NCBI GenBank assembly: GCA_019637645.1
Contig: JAHBVH010000017.1
Span: forward strand, 52,195-116,194
DNA from: Caldilineaceae bacterium
Lineage (GTDB): Bacteria > Chloroflexota > Anaerolineae > Caldilineales > Caldilineaceae
DNA length: 64,000 nt
Direction: 5' to 3'
Positions within the stretch are counted from its first letter, which is position 1. Each line of letters starts with the position of its first letter. The notes beneath the pieces were generated by a model, which was not told the origin of the DNA, searched no databases, and saw only the letters and a list, made by a program, of their open reading frames with translations. This document shows, piece after piece, positions 16,568 through 25,746 of this stretch. Made by a program: the position numbers and the translations under genes.

Positions 16568-18448
16568 ATGCAAAAACCATCCCTTAAACATCGCCTAAGC
16601 TATGCCTTTGACAATATGATGTCACAGGGCATTGTTTTTATGATCGGTGCCATTTCCTTGACCGCGGTGGCTGTGATCTTCTTGATCGCGCTCTTGGCGA
16701 CAATCAGCGGGATTGACCCGGGCGTTCCTCTGCTGGAATTGTTCTGGCAATATTTGATGCTGACGCTGGAACCTGATGCGCCAGACAATCAACTCTGGTC
16801 CTTTCGCCTTGTAACGCTCCTCGTCGTTTTTATTGGAATCCTCTTGGTCGGTACCTTGATCGGTGCCATTACCGCCTCGATTGAAGAGCGTTTGACGAAA
16901 TTGCGCCAAGGCCGCTCCAAGGTGCTAGAGCGCAACCATACCGTCATCCTGGGGTGGTCGGAACAGGTCTTTACAATTGTGGCCGAATTGGTGGCGGTTA
17001 AGGCCAAGCAGCCCTACTCCCATATTGTGATTTTGGGTGATTATGACAAGGTTGCCATGGAGAGCGAGCTTCGCGCCAAAGTGGGCAAAACGGGACGGAC
17101 GAAGGTGATTTGTCGCCATGGCAACCCGATTGAGATGACCGATTTGGCGATTGTTAGCGTCCACACCGCTCAATCGATCATCATCCTTTCACCGGCCAGT
17201 GCCGATCCAGATTCGAGCGCCATCAAAACCTTGTTAGCCATTGTGCATGATCAAGAGCGGCGGCCCGAGCCCTATCACATTGTGATGCATTTGCAGGATC
17301 CCAAAAATGCGCGGGTGGCCCAGATTGTCGGGCGCGATGAGGTCGAGATTGTCGTCACCACTGATTTTATTGCACGCATTACGGCCCAGACCTGTCGCCA
17401 ATCCGGGTTGGCAACCGTTTATCTCGATCTGTTAGATTCAAAAGGCCAAGACATTTATTTTTATGCTGCGCCAGAACTCGTCGATCAGACCTATGGTGAT
17501 GCCCTGTTGGCCTATACGAATGTAGCGGTGATTGGCTTTCACCCAGAGGGCGGGACACCTTGTTTAAACCCACCGTTAACCACAAGGCTGGCCGCTGGAG
17601 ACAAATTGATTGTCATTGGCAAGGCAAATACGACCATTTATCCAACAACGGCGTTTCCCATTGTCGATGAGACGATCTTCGCACCTGACAACCCAATTGT
17701 CATTGCGCCGGAGCATACGATTATTCTGGGTTGGAATCGGAGCGTTCCGCAGATGATCCATGAACTGGATCGGTACGTGGCACCGGGCTCTACGGTCGCT
17801 GTCGTGGCGGATACGGAGATTGCCGAGCGGACGTTGGCCCGCCGGTGCGCCGAACTCGAAAACCAACGGGTGACTTTCTATTTTGGCGATACAGCCGACC
17901 GTGACGTGCTGGATGCCCTGCCGTTGGAGCAATACGAACATGCAATTTTGGTGGCCTACTCGGATCAATTCGATGTGCAATACGCCGATGCGCATACTTT
18001 GGTTACCTTGTTGCATGTGCGCGATATTGTTCAGCAGCGCAATCTGCCCCTCTCCATTGTCAGTGAAATGTTGGATATTCGGGATCGCAATTTAGTGACA
18101 GTGACTCACGCCGACGATTTTGTCGTCAGCGAACAGTTGATTAGCTTCTATTTGGCCCAGGTTGCTGAATCCAAACCGCTCCATATCATCTTTGCCGATC
18201 TCTTTGACGCTGAAGGTATGGAAATCTACTTAAAGCCTGCACTGCATTATGTACGGCTAAATACACCAATCGATTTTTATGCGATTCTCATCGCGGCCAG
18301 CCGTCGCCAGGAGACCGCGATTGGGTATCGCCTACACCGCTATGCCCATGATCCGACGCAGAACTACGGCATCGTCCTCAATCCTCACAAAGCCACCACG
18401 GTTGCGCTGACCGCTCAGGATCGGCTTATTGTCATTGCCGATCACTAG
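16568..18448 (+). CDS. CASTOR/POLLUX/SYM8-type ion channel protein
   Basis: A 626-residue membrane protein with two transmembrane helices (about 20-46 and 82-107) flanking a possible pore loop (PGVPLLELFWQYLMLTLEPD), followed by a long cytoplasmic part with two RCK-like nucleotide-binding modules. The first begins HTVILGWSEQVFTIVAEL and the second HTIILGWNRSVPQMIHEL. This tandem order matches CASTOR and POLLUX, the nuclear-envelope cation channels of plants, and their bacterial relatives. It probably forms a gated K+ or Ca2+ channel in the inner membrane. The stop is one base from the stop of the converging permease gene. Confidence 0.8.
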   Translation: MQKPSLKHRLSYAFDNMMSQGIVFMIGAISLTAVAVIFLIALLATISGIDPGVPLLELFWQYLMLTLEPDAPDNQLWSFRLVTLLVVFIGILLVGTLIGAITASIEERLTKLRQGRSKVLERNHTVILGWSEQVFTIVAELVAVKAKQPYSHIVILGDYDKVAMESELRAKVGKTGRTKVICRHGNPIEMTDLAIVSVHTAQSIIILSPASADPDSSAIKTLLAIVHDQERRPEPYHIVMHLQDPKNARVAQIVGRDEVEIVVTTDFIARITAQTCRQSGLATVYLDLLDSKGQDIYFYAAPELVDQTYGDALLAYTNVAVIGFHPEGGTPCLNPPLTTRLAAGDKLIVIGKANTTIYPTTAFPIVDETIFAPDNPIVIAPEHTIILGWNRSVPQMIHELDRYVAPGSTVAVVADTEIAERTLARRCAELENQRVTFYFGDTADRDVLDALPLEQYEHAILVAYSDQFDVQYADAHTLVTLLHVRDIVQQRNLPLSIVSEMLDIRDRNLVTVTHADDFVVSEQLISFYLAQVAESKPLHIIFADLFDAEGMEIYLKPALHYVRLNTPIDFYAILIAASRRQETAIGYRLHRYAHDPTQNYGIVLNPHKATTVALTAQDRLIVIADH

Positions 18449-18449
18449 G

Positions 18450-19364
18450 CTATTCTAAGCGGCCACGTAATTTGGGATCAAGATAATCGCGCAGGGCATC
18501 GCCCACAAGGTTAAAGGCCAACACTGTCAGACTGATGGTGAGGCCAGGGAAGACCACCAACCACCATTTGGGGCGGAACTGATCCGCTAGAATGCCCCCA
18601 AGCATATTGCCCCAACTCGGTGCGGGCTGCGGAATCCCAAGCCCGAGAAAACTCAACGCCGCTTCGGCAAAAATGGCTCCCCCCAAGGAGGCACTAAAGA
18701 GGACTAACGCTGGTGCTACACACTGGGGCGCAACATGGCGGAGCATAATGCGGGAATGGGGAACGCCAATGGCGCGCGCGGCTTCTACATAAGCCATCTC
18801 TTTCACGGTCAGCACCACTGAGCGGATCACCCGCACCGTTCCGGCAACCCCAAGAATCGTAATTGCGATGATCACCGTACCCAAGCCACCCCCCAAGGCG
18901 GCTAGCAACAACATGGCTAAGATAATCCCAGGAAAAGCCAGGAGAACATCAATGATGCGTTGGCTGATCAGATCAAAGGTGCCGCCAACATAGCCGGTGA
19001 GAATACCCCAACTAATGCCCAGAATTTTACTGAGCACCGTCGATACGCCTGCCACAAAAAGCGATAGCCGTGCCCCATAGATGAGCCGACTGAGCACATC
19101 GCGGCCTAAATTGTCGGTACCCAGCCAATGGGCAAAGGTAGGCGGGTGACGCAAAGCCCGAAAATCGGCCTCAAGCGGAAAATAAGGGGCGACTTGGTCG
19201 GCAAAGAGCGCGAGTAAAATGATGAGAACCAACACCGCGGCGGCTAGTGCCCCAATGGGGGAAGTGCGGATAAAACGCCTGAGCTTGGCGCTGAGCGAAT
19301 CGGTCAAGGCTAGTGGTGTTTCCATGGTTGGGGGAGAACTTGTGGCAATAGTGGATGTACGCAT
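18450..19364 (-). CDS. Dipeptide/oligopeptide ABC transporter permease, DppC type
   Basis: A 304-residue inner-membrane permease. It has the DppC/OppC N-terminal domain (LIILLALFADQVAPY, then HWLGTDNLGRDVLSRLIYGARLSL, the family hallmark) and the EAA loop VEAARAIGVPHSRIMLRHVAPQ that docks the ATPase. It pairs with the DppB-type permease upstream. ATG 19364 lies five bases after the stop of that gene; an in-frame start at 19400 would overlap it and lacks support. The operon has no ATPase genes, so these must be encoded elsewhere. Confidence 0.9.
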   Translation of the reverse strand: MRTSTIATSSPPTMETPLALTDSLSAKLRRFIRTSPIGALAAAVLVLIILLALFADQVAPYFPLEADFRALRHPPTFAHWLGTDNLGRDVLSRLIYGARLSLFVAGVSTVLSKILGISWGILTGYVGGTFDLISQRIIDVLLAFPGIILAMLLLAALGGGLGTVIIAITILGVAGTVRVIRSVVLTVKEMAYVEAARAIGVPHSRIMLRHVAPQCVAPALVLFSASLGGAIFAEAALSFLGLGIPQPAPSWGNMLGGILADQFRPKWWLVVFPGLTISLTVLAFNLVGDALRDYLDPKLRGRLE

Positions 19365-19369
19365 GATGT

Positions 19370-20329
19370 TTACTCGTAGCGAATGCGTGGATCGATCCAC
19401 GCATAGAGGAGATCGATAACCAAGTTAATAAAGACAAAGGTCACGGCAAAGAGAAGGGTCAGATTTTGCACCATCATCCAATCCCGCTCGACTGCCCCTT
19501 GGGCCAACGCCGAGCCCAGCCCCGGAAAGCCAAACGCGCGTTCAACGGCAACAGAGCCACCCAGCAGCCCAGCCAACGCTAGCCCAGAAACAGTGATGAC
19601 TGGCAACATGGCATTTTTAAGGACATGCCGGAGAATGATGCGCCATTGATCCAGCCCTTTGGCCTTGGCCGTGCGTACATAGTCTTCGCGGAGAACTTCA
19701 AGGACCGTGGTGCGGGTCATGCGGGCGATGATCGCCGCTAGCCCCACTCCCACAGCGATGGCAGGCCCGATCACCATGCTGAGATTGCGCATGGGGTCTT
19801 CCCAGATCTGAACGATGGTGATAGAGGGACGCCAATTAAAGACTAATACCGTAAACAGAATCATGGTCAGCCCAAGCCAAAAGCTAGGAATGGCCATAAA
19901 CATCGTCACAATCAGCCGCAGCGCATAGTCGAGCCAGGATTCACGCCAGAGCGCGCTGAGCACCCCGGTTGGCACGCCAATCACCCAGGCGAGTATGATC
20001 GCCAGCAAGGCAATCTCGGCTGTGATCGGGCCACGGCGTAAGATCGTATCGCGAATGGGTGTGTCGCCCCAAAACGAGTATCCCAATTCGCCACTAAAGA
20101 CATCCCCCATCCAATGGAGATATTGGCGATAGAGGGGCTGGTCTAACCCTAAACTGGCGCGTACGGCAGCCACCTCGGCATCACTTAAGACATAAAGTCC
20201 TTGGCCTTCGCCATAGATCAGCGCGAGGGGGTCACCAGGCAATACCCGCATTGCGACAAAGATCACGACGGTGACACCAAAGAGCGTGATGAACGCCAGG
20301 AGGAGCCGGCGGATCAGGTATTTCAACAT
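19370..20329 (-). CDS. Dipeptide/oligopeptide ABC transporter permease, DppB type
   Basis: A 319-residue permease with six predicted membrane helices. The N-terminus MLKYLIRRLLLAFITLFGVT and RVLPGDPLALI are classic DppB/OppB features, and the EAA loop reads VRTAKAKGLDQWRIILRHVLKN. It forms the translocation pore with the DppC-type protein. A 201-base gap separates it from the solute-binding protein gene upstream and holds a family B repeat (20497-20521) but no terminator with a T tract. Confidence 0.9.
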   Translation of the reverse strand: MLKYLIRRLLLAFITLFGVTVVIFVAMRVLPGDPLALIYGEGQGLYVLSDAEVAAVRASLGLDQPLYRQYLHWMGDVFSGELGYSFWGDTPIRDTILRRGPITAEIALLAIILAWVIGVPTGVLSALWRESWLDYALRLIVTMFMAIPSFWLGLTMILFTVLVFNWRPSITIVQIWEDPMRNLSMVIGPAIAVGVGLAAIIARMTRTTVLEVLREDYVRTAKAKGLDQWRIILRHVLKNAMLPVITVSGLALAGLLGGSVAVERAFGFPGLGSALAQGAVERDWMMVQNLTLLFAVTFVFINLVIDLLYAWIDPRIRYE

Positions 20330-20496
20330 GATTCGTCTTATCTATCCTATCTACCAAACGGGGCGAGTGGTGACAGCCTCGCCCTGATCGATGCGGAAGG
20401 CCGGGGTTGCCCTTGCGAAGATCAATGAGGCGGTGACTGTCACCGGGGTAAGCACCTGTTACGAACTGTTTGGCGGCAAACTGATTTCTTGTAGAC

Positions 20497-20521
20497 GTGA
20501 CACCCGCAACTGCGTAACGCC
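20497..20521 (-). repeat. Dispersed intergenic repeat, family B copy
   Basis: On the minus strand GGCGTTACGCAGTTG followed by CGGGTGTCAC, related to 3947-3974 and 37161-37190. It sits in the gap between the solute-binding protein and permease genes of the same operon. Confidence 0.45.
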
Positions 20522-20530
20522 TCGCCTTGT

Positions 20531-22210
20531 CTACCGATCAAGCCAGAGCGTTTCAAAACGTCCCCATTTGGACCAGAGGCGTTGGTCCAAAGCAATCCCT
20601 TTAACCGCGCTGCTGGCCATGGCAGAATGGGCACAGAAGCCGATCAGGAAGAAGGGCGGATTCTCGTCGAGCATATCGAGGCCGCGATTGATGATCGCCT
20701 GGCGTTGGGTGGTGTCCATTTCCCCGGCTAGTTCATCTAGCAGGGCATCAAAAGCTGGGTTGGAATATTGCGACCAGTTTTGCGACGCGCCTGTGCGCAG
20801 GTAGCTGTTCCAGAATGGGTAGGGGTCTAGAATGGACGACGCATAAATATCGGCTTTGAAGAGATCAAAATCACCTGATTTGAGAACATCGGCGGTGAGC
20901 GAACGTTCTACGACTTTGACGTCGCCAACAATATTCAGGCTAGTGCGCAGCAACTCGGCAAACGCTGGCACCGCGACTTCCGAGGAAGAGGCTTCTGTCC
21001 AGGCTGTAAAGGTCGTTGTAAAGCCCTCGGGATACCCTGCTTCGGCAAGGAGACGCTGCGCTTCGGCAATATCTTCACTTTTATCGGGGCGATAGCCAGG
21101 CATGGTTAATAGCGTTTCTTGGGGGGTGGCATAGGGGCTTGCTGAAGGGAGCCAACGGGTGACAAAGGCCGGTTCCCAAACAGGGGCAAAGGTGTCAATT
21201 AATGCTTGGCGATCAACTGCCAGGTGAATGGCGCGACGGACGCGCGGGTCGTTAAAGGGGGCTTTGCTGTTGTTGATGGCGACCATATGCGAATTCAAGC
21301 AAGCCGCGCGTGCCGTGACTAGATCGTCGCGCGTAGCCCCTTCGTTCCAGGTATCAACTGAGACATTAAAGGAGAGATCGGCTTGCCCAGTCAGCACCGC
21401 CGTGCCACGGTCGGCCCAGGCCGCCACATGTTGCAGCTCGATGCCATCTAAGTAGGGTAGCTCGGGGTTCCAGTAGTCGCGATTGGCTTCTAGGACGATC
21501 TTTTCCCCAGGAATAAACTCGACAAATTTGAAAGGACCGGTGCCGGGGGGGACAGTAACGCCTTTGAGATCAAAGTTATTTTCCTCTAGGGTCTTTTTTG
21601 AATAGATGATCGAATTGTCCCCCGCGATAATTTCCAGGAAATAGGGAGTGGGCTGCTTTAGGGTGAAGACCACGGTCAGATCATCCGGCGCGGTAATCTC
21701 TTGCACCATGGCAAGTTCTTCACGGATGCCACCAATGGCTACATTCGCGGGTGGGTTGATGATCCGGTTGAAGGTCGCCACGACATCAGCTGCGCTAAAG
21801 GGTTCGCCATCGTGGAATTGAACGCCCTCGCGCAGATGAAATGTATAGCTGCTCTTATCGTCGGCAACTTCCCAACTGGTCGCTAGCGCTGGCACGATGG
21901 TGCGGTAGCCATCCATAAGATTCCACATAATCAAGCCATCATAGATCATGGTACAGCCCGCGCAGCCGCCGCCTTGATGAATATCAAAGTGGGTGGGATT
22001 GGCTCCCCAGGCTGTTTTCAAGATCCCACCGCGTTTGGGGTTCTCTTCCGGCGCCTTCATGAGCCAATCTGGCCCAACCGTGCTCGTATCGGTTGTGGGC
22101 GCTAAGGCAATTGGGGCTGGTGCTTCGATGGGGACAATCGGGGCAGCACCTTGTGCGCACCCAGCCATGACCATGGATAGCAAAACGATCAGCCATAATG
22201 CTCGCTTCAT
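20531..22210 (-). CDS. Peptide ABC transporter solute-binding lipoprotein (SBP family 5)
   Basis: A 559-residue exported lipoprotein. The signal peptide MKRALWLIVLLSMVMAGC ends in a lipobox with Cys near 18. Family 5 signatures follow: ATSWEVADDKSSYTFHLREGVQFHDG, then FSAADVVATFNRI, and VRRAIHLAVDRQALI. It binds peptides, or sometimes sugars or nickel chelates, outside the membrane for the DppB/C pore. ATG 22208-22210 is preceded by AAGGAGG at eight bases. A codon earlier TTG is possible but worse placed. Transcription likely starts at the promoter 22386-22414. The two permeases follow downstream. Confidence 0.92.
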   Translation of the reverse strand: MKRALWLIVLLSMVMAGCAQGAAPIVPIEAPAPIALAPTTDTSTVGPDWLMKAPEENPKRGGILKTAWGANPTHFDIHQGGGCAGCTMIYDGLIMWNLMDGYRTIVPALATSWEVADDKSSYTFHLREGVQFHDGEPFSAADVVATFNRIINPPANVAIGGIREELAMVQEITAPDDLTVVFTLKQPTPYFLEIIAGDNSIIYSKKTLEENNFDLKGVTVPPGTGPFKFVEFIPGEKIVLEANRDYWNPELPYLDGIELQHVAAWADRGTAVLTGQADLSFNVSVDTWNEGATRDDLVTARAACLNSHMVAINNSKAPFNDPRVRRAIHLAVDRQALIDTFAPVWEPAFVTRWLPSASPYATPQETLLTMPGYRPDKSEDIAEAQRLLAEAGYPEGFTTTFTAWTEASSSEVAVPAFAELLRTSLNIVGDVKVVERSLTADVLKSGDFDLFKADIYASSILDPYPFWNSYLRTGASQNWSQYSNPAFDALLDELAGEMDTTQRQAIINRGLDMLDENPPFFLIGFCAHSAMASSAVKGIALDQRLWSKWGRFETLWLDR

Positions 22211-22272
22211 CAATCATTCCTCCTTAGGTTGTAGAGCGTGTCAAGTTGGGGAGCGCATAAGGAGCAGACATT

Positions 22273-22310
22273 CAGCAATTGCGCTCAATCTTCGATTGAA
22301 GCAATTGCTG
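22273..22310 (-). promoter_or_regulatory. Hairpin in the peptide-transporter leader
   Basis: Stem CAGCAATTGC/GCAATTGCTG with an inner TCAATC/GATTGA pairing and a three-base loop, about 65 bases before the ATG. No T tract follows; a stability or binding element is possible. Confidence 0.4.
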
Positions 22311-22385
22311 GCTGGCCTTTACACTTGTTGTTGGGATTCTCTTGGGGAGAAGGACCAATGGCTACTTTCTGCGCTATGGTTTTCC

Positions 22386-22414
22386 AGTCTAAACGAAGCG
22401 GGTAACCCTGTCAA
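22386..22414 (-). promoter_or_regulatory. Promoter of the peptide-transporter operon
   Basis: Perfect TTGACA (22409-22414), 17 bases, TAGACT (22386-22391) on the minus strand, about 175 bases before the start codon. Confidence 0.6.
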
Positions 22415-22458
22415 ATCGCTTTGATGGAGTTGCCAAGGCTAGCCGCTTTAGCAACTAG

Positions 22459-22491
22459 AGACCTGATAGGTTTTCAAAACCTGTCAGGTCT
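22459..22491. repeat. Dispersed palindrome, family A copy
   Basis: 16-bp arms AGACCTGATAGGTTTT and AAAACCTGTCAGGTCT around one C, with a single G-T mismatch. Same core as 35966-35998 and 56143-56185. Confidence 0.6.
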
Positions 22492-22594
22492 GGTCCAAGC
22501 GCGCAGGCAACCCGCGCGCTGCCTTGTTCCCAATAAAGCGCGCATTTTACTCGGCACTGACTGGTATTGACTATTTCTATAAAACCCTGAAGCT

Positions 22595-22603
22595 TGGTAT
22601 AAT
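22595..22603 (+). promoter_or_regulatory. Extended -10 promoter for the MacB-like gene
   Basis: TGGTATAAT forms an extended -10 element (TGnTATAAT) 38 bases before the start codon; no good -35 at the usual spacing. Confidence 0.5.
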
Positions 22604-22640
22604 GCCGCTAAATTCATTTTCTTCGCAAGGCGATCATTCC

Positions 22641-23885
22641 ATGAAACTTGGACTCTACTTCTTCATGGCGCTGGATAACATGGCCCAGCACAAGTTGCGC
22701 ACTTTCCTCACGCTACTGGGGTTGATCGTTGGCATCTCCTCCGTCCTCGTGATGACTGGGATTGGCCGCGGCTTTGGTCTCACCACAGAAGAGCAACTGG
22801 CAACCTTGTTGCCCAATAAGATCACGCTGCGCCAGGGCTACAGCCCCGATGTTGCATCGGCGGCGCTGACGCTACGGGAAGTAGCGCTCTTGCAACGCCT
22901 GATTGGGCAGGCCGCGATTGTGGCGGTGGCTCCCAAAAAGCAGCTATGGGACTTGGCGATCAAAGGGGTCGATCCCAATATGCAGTCGGCCATGGTCACC
23001 GCGACGACTGCCGACTATCCGCGCATGACCAAGCTGACCTTTGCCCAAGGCCGTTTCTTTACGGTCAACGAAGAGCAGGAACACAGCTTTGTGGCTGTCA
23101 TCAATCAGAGTATGGCCGATCTGCTGCAACAGAGCGGCCAAAGTGACCTTAGTGTTGTGACCATTGACAATAAGCCCTTCCGGGTGGTGGGCGTGACTGC
23201 CCCCGATCAGGGGCCTTTTTCTTGGGGCATGCCAGAGATCATGATCCCGATTAGCTTGTTACAGGGCTATCTGACTTCGCAAAGTCTGAGCTTTGAGAAT
23301 GGCTCGTTAGCGGTCGAGGAGGTCAATGTGCTCGCAACCGATGCCACCCATGTGGAACAAGCCAAACGAGATGTCGAACGGATTCTCCGGCTGCGCTATG
23401 GCCTTCGCGCGGATCAGATGAATAGTTTTGAGCTTTCGGTTGAAGCAGAGTTGTTGGGCTTTGCCGAAGATTTTAGCCGGGGTATTACGCTCGTCCTCGG
23501 CGGCATTGGCGCGGTGGCCTTGGTCGTCGGCGGGATTGGTATTATGAATATTTTGCTGGCCGGTGTGAGTGAACGCACCCGTGAGATCGGCCTACGCAAA
23601 GCGATCGGGGCCAGCAACCAAGATATTCTCTGGCAATTTCTCTTAGAGGCCATTACGATTTGCCTTTTGGGTGGTCTCTTTGGCGTTGGTTTTAGCTACG
23701 GGATTGGCGCGCTCATCAACACCCTTGCGGGCGGTGATTCTATGGTTGGTCTGCGGGTCGTCATTGATCTACGGTCGGTCTTCATTGCCACCATCAGCAG
23801 TATTACCTGTGGCCTCGTCTTTGGCCTCTATCCTGCCCTACGTGCCATGCGCTTGAATCCTATTCAAGCCTTGCGTTATGAATAG
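22641..23885 (+). CDS. MacB-like ABC transporter permease (FtsX fold)
   Basis: A 414-residue permease of the MacB/FtsX type. It has one N-terminal helix (LRTFLTLLGLIVGISSVLVMTG), a periplasmic MacB core domain (about 50-280) and three C-terminal helices with the FtsX motif GGIGIMNILLAGVSERTREIGLRKAIGA. These permeases act with a separate ATPase and a periplasmic adaptor in mechanotransmission or export. The adaptor gene follows at 23992, but no ATPase gene is adjacent. ATG 22641 is chosen because the MacB hallmark region starts right after it; an in-frame start 117 bases earlier lies before the -10 box. Confidence 0.85.
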   Translation: MKLGLYFFMALDNMAQHKLRTFLTLLGLIVGISSVLVMTGIGRGFGLTTEEQLATLLPNKITLRQGYSPDVASAALTLREVALLQRLIGQAAIVAVAPKKQLWDLAIKGVDPNMQSAMVTATTADYPRMTKLTFAQGRFFTVNEEQEHSFVAVINQSMADLLQQSGQSDLSVVTIDNKPFRVVGVTAPDQGPFSWGMPEIMIPISLLQGYLTSQSLSFENGSLAVEEVNVLATDATHVEQAKRDVERILRLRYGLRADQMNSFELSVEAELLGFAEDFSRGITLVLGGIGAVALVVGGIGIMNILLAGVSERTREIGLRKAIGASNQDILWQFLLEAITICLLGGLFGVGFSYGIGALINTLAGGDSMVGLRVVIDLRSVFIATISSITCGLVFGLYPALRAMRLNPIQALRYE

Positions 23886-23991
23886 CAGCTGCAAACATGG
23901 GCTGTTTTCCAATCATCTGCCGAGCTTACCCGCAGACGCCCGGTCGTTGAATGGGGAACAGCCCGCAGCCAACCGAATCGTGTGAATATTT

Positions 23992-25659
23992 ATGCAACGA
24001 AGACAACATGGACGGCGACGACGATGGCTTTGGTGGTTGGTTGTCCTAGCAAGCCTCTTGGCACTACTCTATTGGCTCAACAGCCGGTTCCTGTGGCTAC
24101 CACTACCTTGGTTCGGCATGGCCCAGTCCAACCTAAGCCAAGAAGTACCGGAGCTACCCCTGATCCAAACGTCGCCTGTTCAGCGCGCCGCAGATTTTAT
24201 TCCGGATCTCACGGTGGCGGGGAAACTAGAATTCCGCACGATCTATGAGATTAAGGCCCCCTTCGATGAGACCGTTGCTAGCGTTTCCGTGGCGAATGGT
24301 GCCTTTGTAACCGCAACGGCTCCGCTGGTTGCGCTCAATATCGATCAGCTCCAGGAAGAGATCAACAGCGCTTGGCTAGACCTGACGGCTAAACGCCAAG
24401 CCCTCGCCGATCTCATGCAAGAGGGCTCGGCGGTGGCGGTGATGGAAGCCAAGGCCGAGTTGTTAACTGCCCAAGAAGAGCTGGAAAAATTAGAAAATGG
24501 GCCGGATGCCGCCGAAGTCAGCAATGCCCAACTGGCGATCAGCGAGGCCCAATTAGCCTATGAAGAATTACTCGCGCGCAATGATCCCAATGCCGATGCG
24601 GTGCGTGAGGCGCGCTACGCGCTGCGTGAAGCGGAGAATAATGTCCAGCGTGCCCAAATTGCCTATAACGCCATCGCTTGGCGTGGGGATATTGCCGCCT
24701 CTTCGGAAGCATCTGCCCTGCAAAGCGCGACCATTGCCCATGAAAACGCCCGGGAAGCCTATGAAGATGCCATTGCTCCTCCAACTGAACTAGAGATCCA
24801 GAAGGCGCAAAATGCTACCACTCAGGCCCAAAATGCCTACAGCAAGTTATTTACCAGCGCAACCGCTGCCCAGGTAGAGCAGGCCAAAGTGCGGGTGGCG
24901 AAGGCGCAAGCGGCATTGACCACGATTGAAAATGGACCGCCACCACTCAAAGTACAAGAGGCCGAGGGGCAGGTCAAGGAAGCCCTGAATCGGCTAGAAG
25001 CTGCGCGTCGTAAGCTTGTCAGCGCCTCTAGCTTGCGCGCACCCGTGGCTGGTCAAGTGGTCAAACTGTCGGCTAAGCCGGGGCAGGTGGTCAAAGAAGG
25101 GGATACCTTGGTGGTTGTTGTGGTGCCCGATGAATTTAAATTGACCTTGGCTGTCAGTGAACTTTATATTTTGCGCATTGCGCCGGAAATGGCGGTCCGC
25201 ATGACGCTGGATGTGTTGCCTGGCGAGTTGCTAACAGGGACCGTCAGTAGTATTGCTCCGCCGGAAGTGCAGACCGATAGCAGCCAGAGTGGATCGGGGA
25301 GCATGCCGGGGGGCAGTGTCCAATTTACGACCTATCCTGTTACTGTGGCCGTCAATGATAGTGCCCTAACGCAACGTTTACGGGCTGGGATGAGTGTCCA
25401 AGTGACCTTTGTAGGGTCGAATCAAGTCCCGCCCAATGCGTGGCTAGTGCCAGCTAGTGGCCTGGAGATTCAACCCGATGGGACCGGGCTCATTCAATTG
25501 ATGCGCGGTGATACCCAAACCCCGCTTACCGTAGAAGTAACAGAGCAAACCCAGGGTGAATGGGTCGTTGTGATCTCCACGGAATTGCAAGATGGCGATA
25601 TGGTGGTTGGTTCGACTTCCTCTTTTCTGGATATGCAAGCCGGACCCTTTATGCGTTAG
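23992..25659 (+). CDS. MacA/HlyD-type membrane fusion (adaptor) protein
   Basis: A 555-residue adaptor with one N-terminal membrane helix (WLWWLVVLASLLALLYWL), a lipoyl-like half-motif (YEIKAPFDETVASVSVANGAFV), a long coiled coil rich in Ala, Gln and Glu (about 115-345), the second lipoyl half (ASSLRAPVAGQVVKLSAKPGQVVKEG, written here as two adjoining pieces ASSLRAPVAGQVV and KLSAKPGQVVKEG) and beta-barrel and membrane-proximal domains. It probably links the MacB-like permease to substrates outside. The coiled coil is longer than in E. coli MacA, which may suit a monoderm or atypical envelope. A 106-base gap with an imperfect hairpin separates it from the permease gene. Confidence 0.85.
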   Translation: MQRRQHGRRRRWLWWLVVLASLLALLYWLNSRFLWLPLPWFGMAQSNLSQEVPELPLIQTSPVQRAADFIPDLTVAGKLEFRTIYEIKAPFDETVASVSVANGAFVTATAPLVALNIDQLQEEINSAWLDLTAKRQALADLMQEGSAVAVMEAKAELLTAQEELEKLENGPDAAEVSNAQLAISEAQLAYEELLARNDPNADAVREARYALREAENNVQRAQIAYNAIAWRGDIAASSEASALQSATIAHENAREAYEDAIAPPTELEIQKAQNATTQAQNAYSKLFTSATAAQVEQAKVRVAKAQAALTTIENGPPPLKVQEAEGQVKEALNRLEAARRKLVSASSLRAPVAGQVVKLSAKPGQVVKEGDTLVVVVVPDEFKLTLAVSELYILRIAPEMAVRMTLDVLPGELLTGTVSSIAPPEVQTDSSQSGSGSMPGGSVQFTTYPVTVAVNDSALTQRLRAGMSVQVTFVGSNQVPPNAWLVPASGLEIQPDGTGLIQLMRGDTQTPLTVEVTEQTQGEWVVVISTELQDGDMVVGSTSSFLDMQAGPFMR

Positions 25660-25746
25660 CACTATTCGATAAAATAGGACTTACACTGCCCCAGAGCAGC
25701 CAGATTTGCAAAAGCTGACAACTCTAGGTAGCGTAAGCTCTGAATC

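Larger units (their letters stand above)
22211..22640. other. Intergenic region between divergent operons
   Basis: About 430 bases with promoters of the peptide transporter (minus) and of the MacB-like gene (plus), a leader hairpin (22273-22310) and a family A palindrome (22459-22491). No coding sequence seen. Confidence 0.6.
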
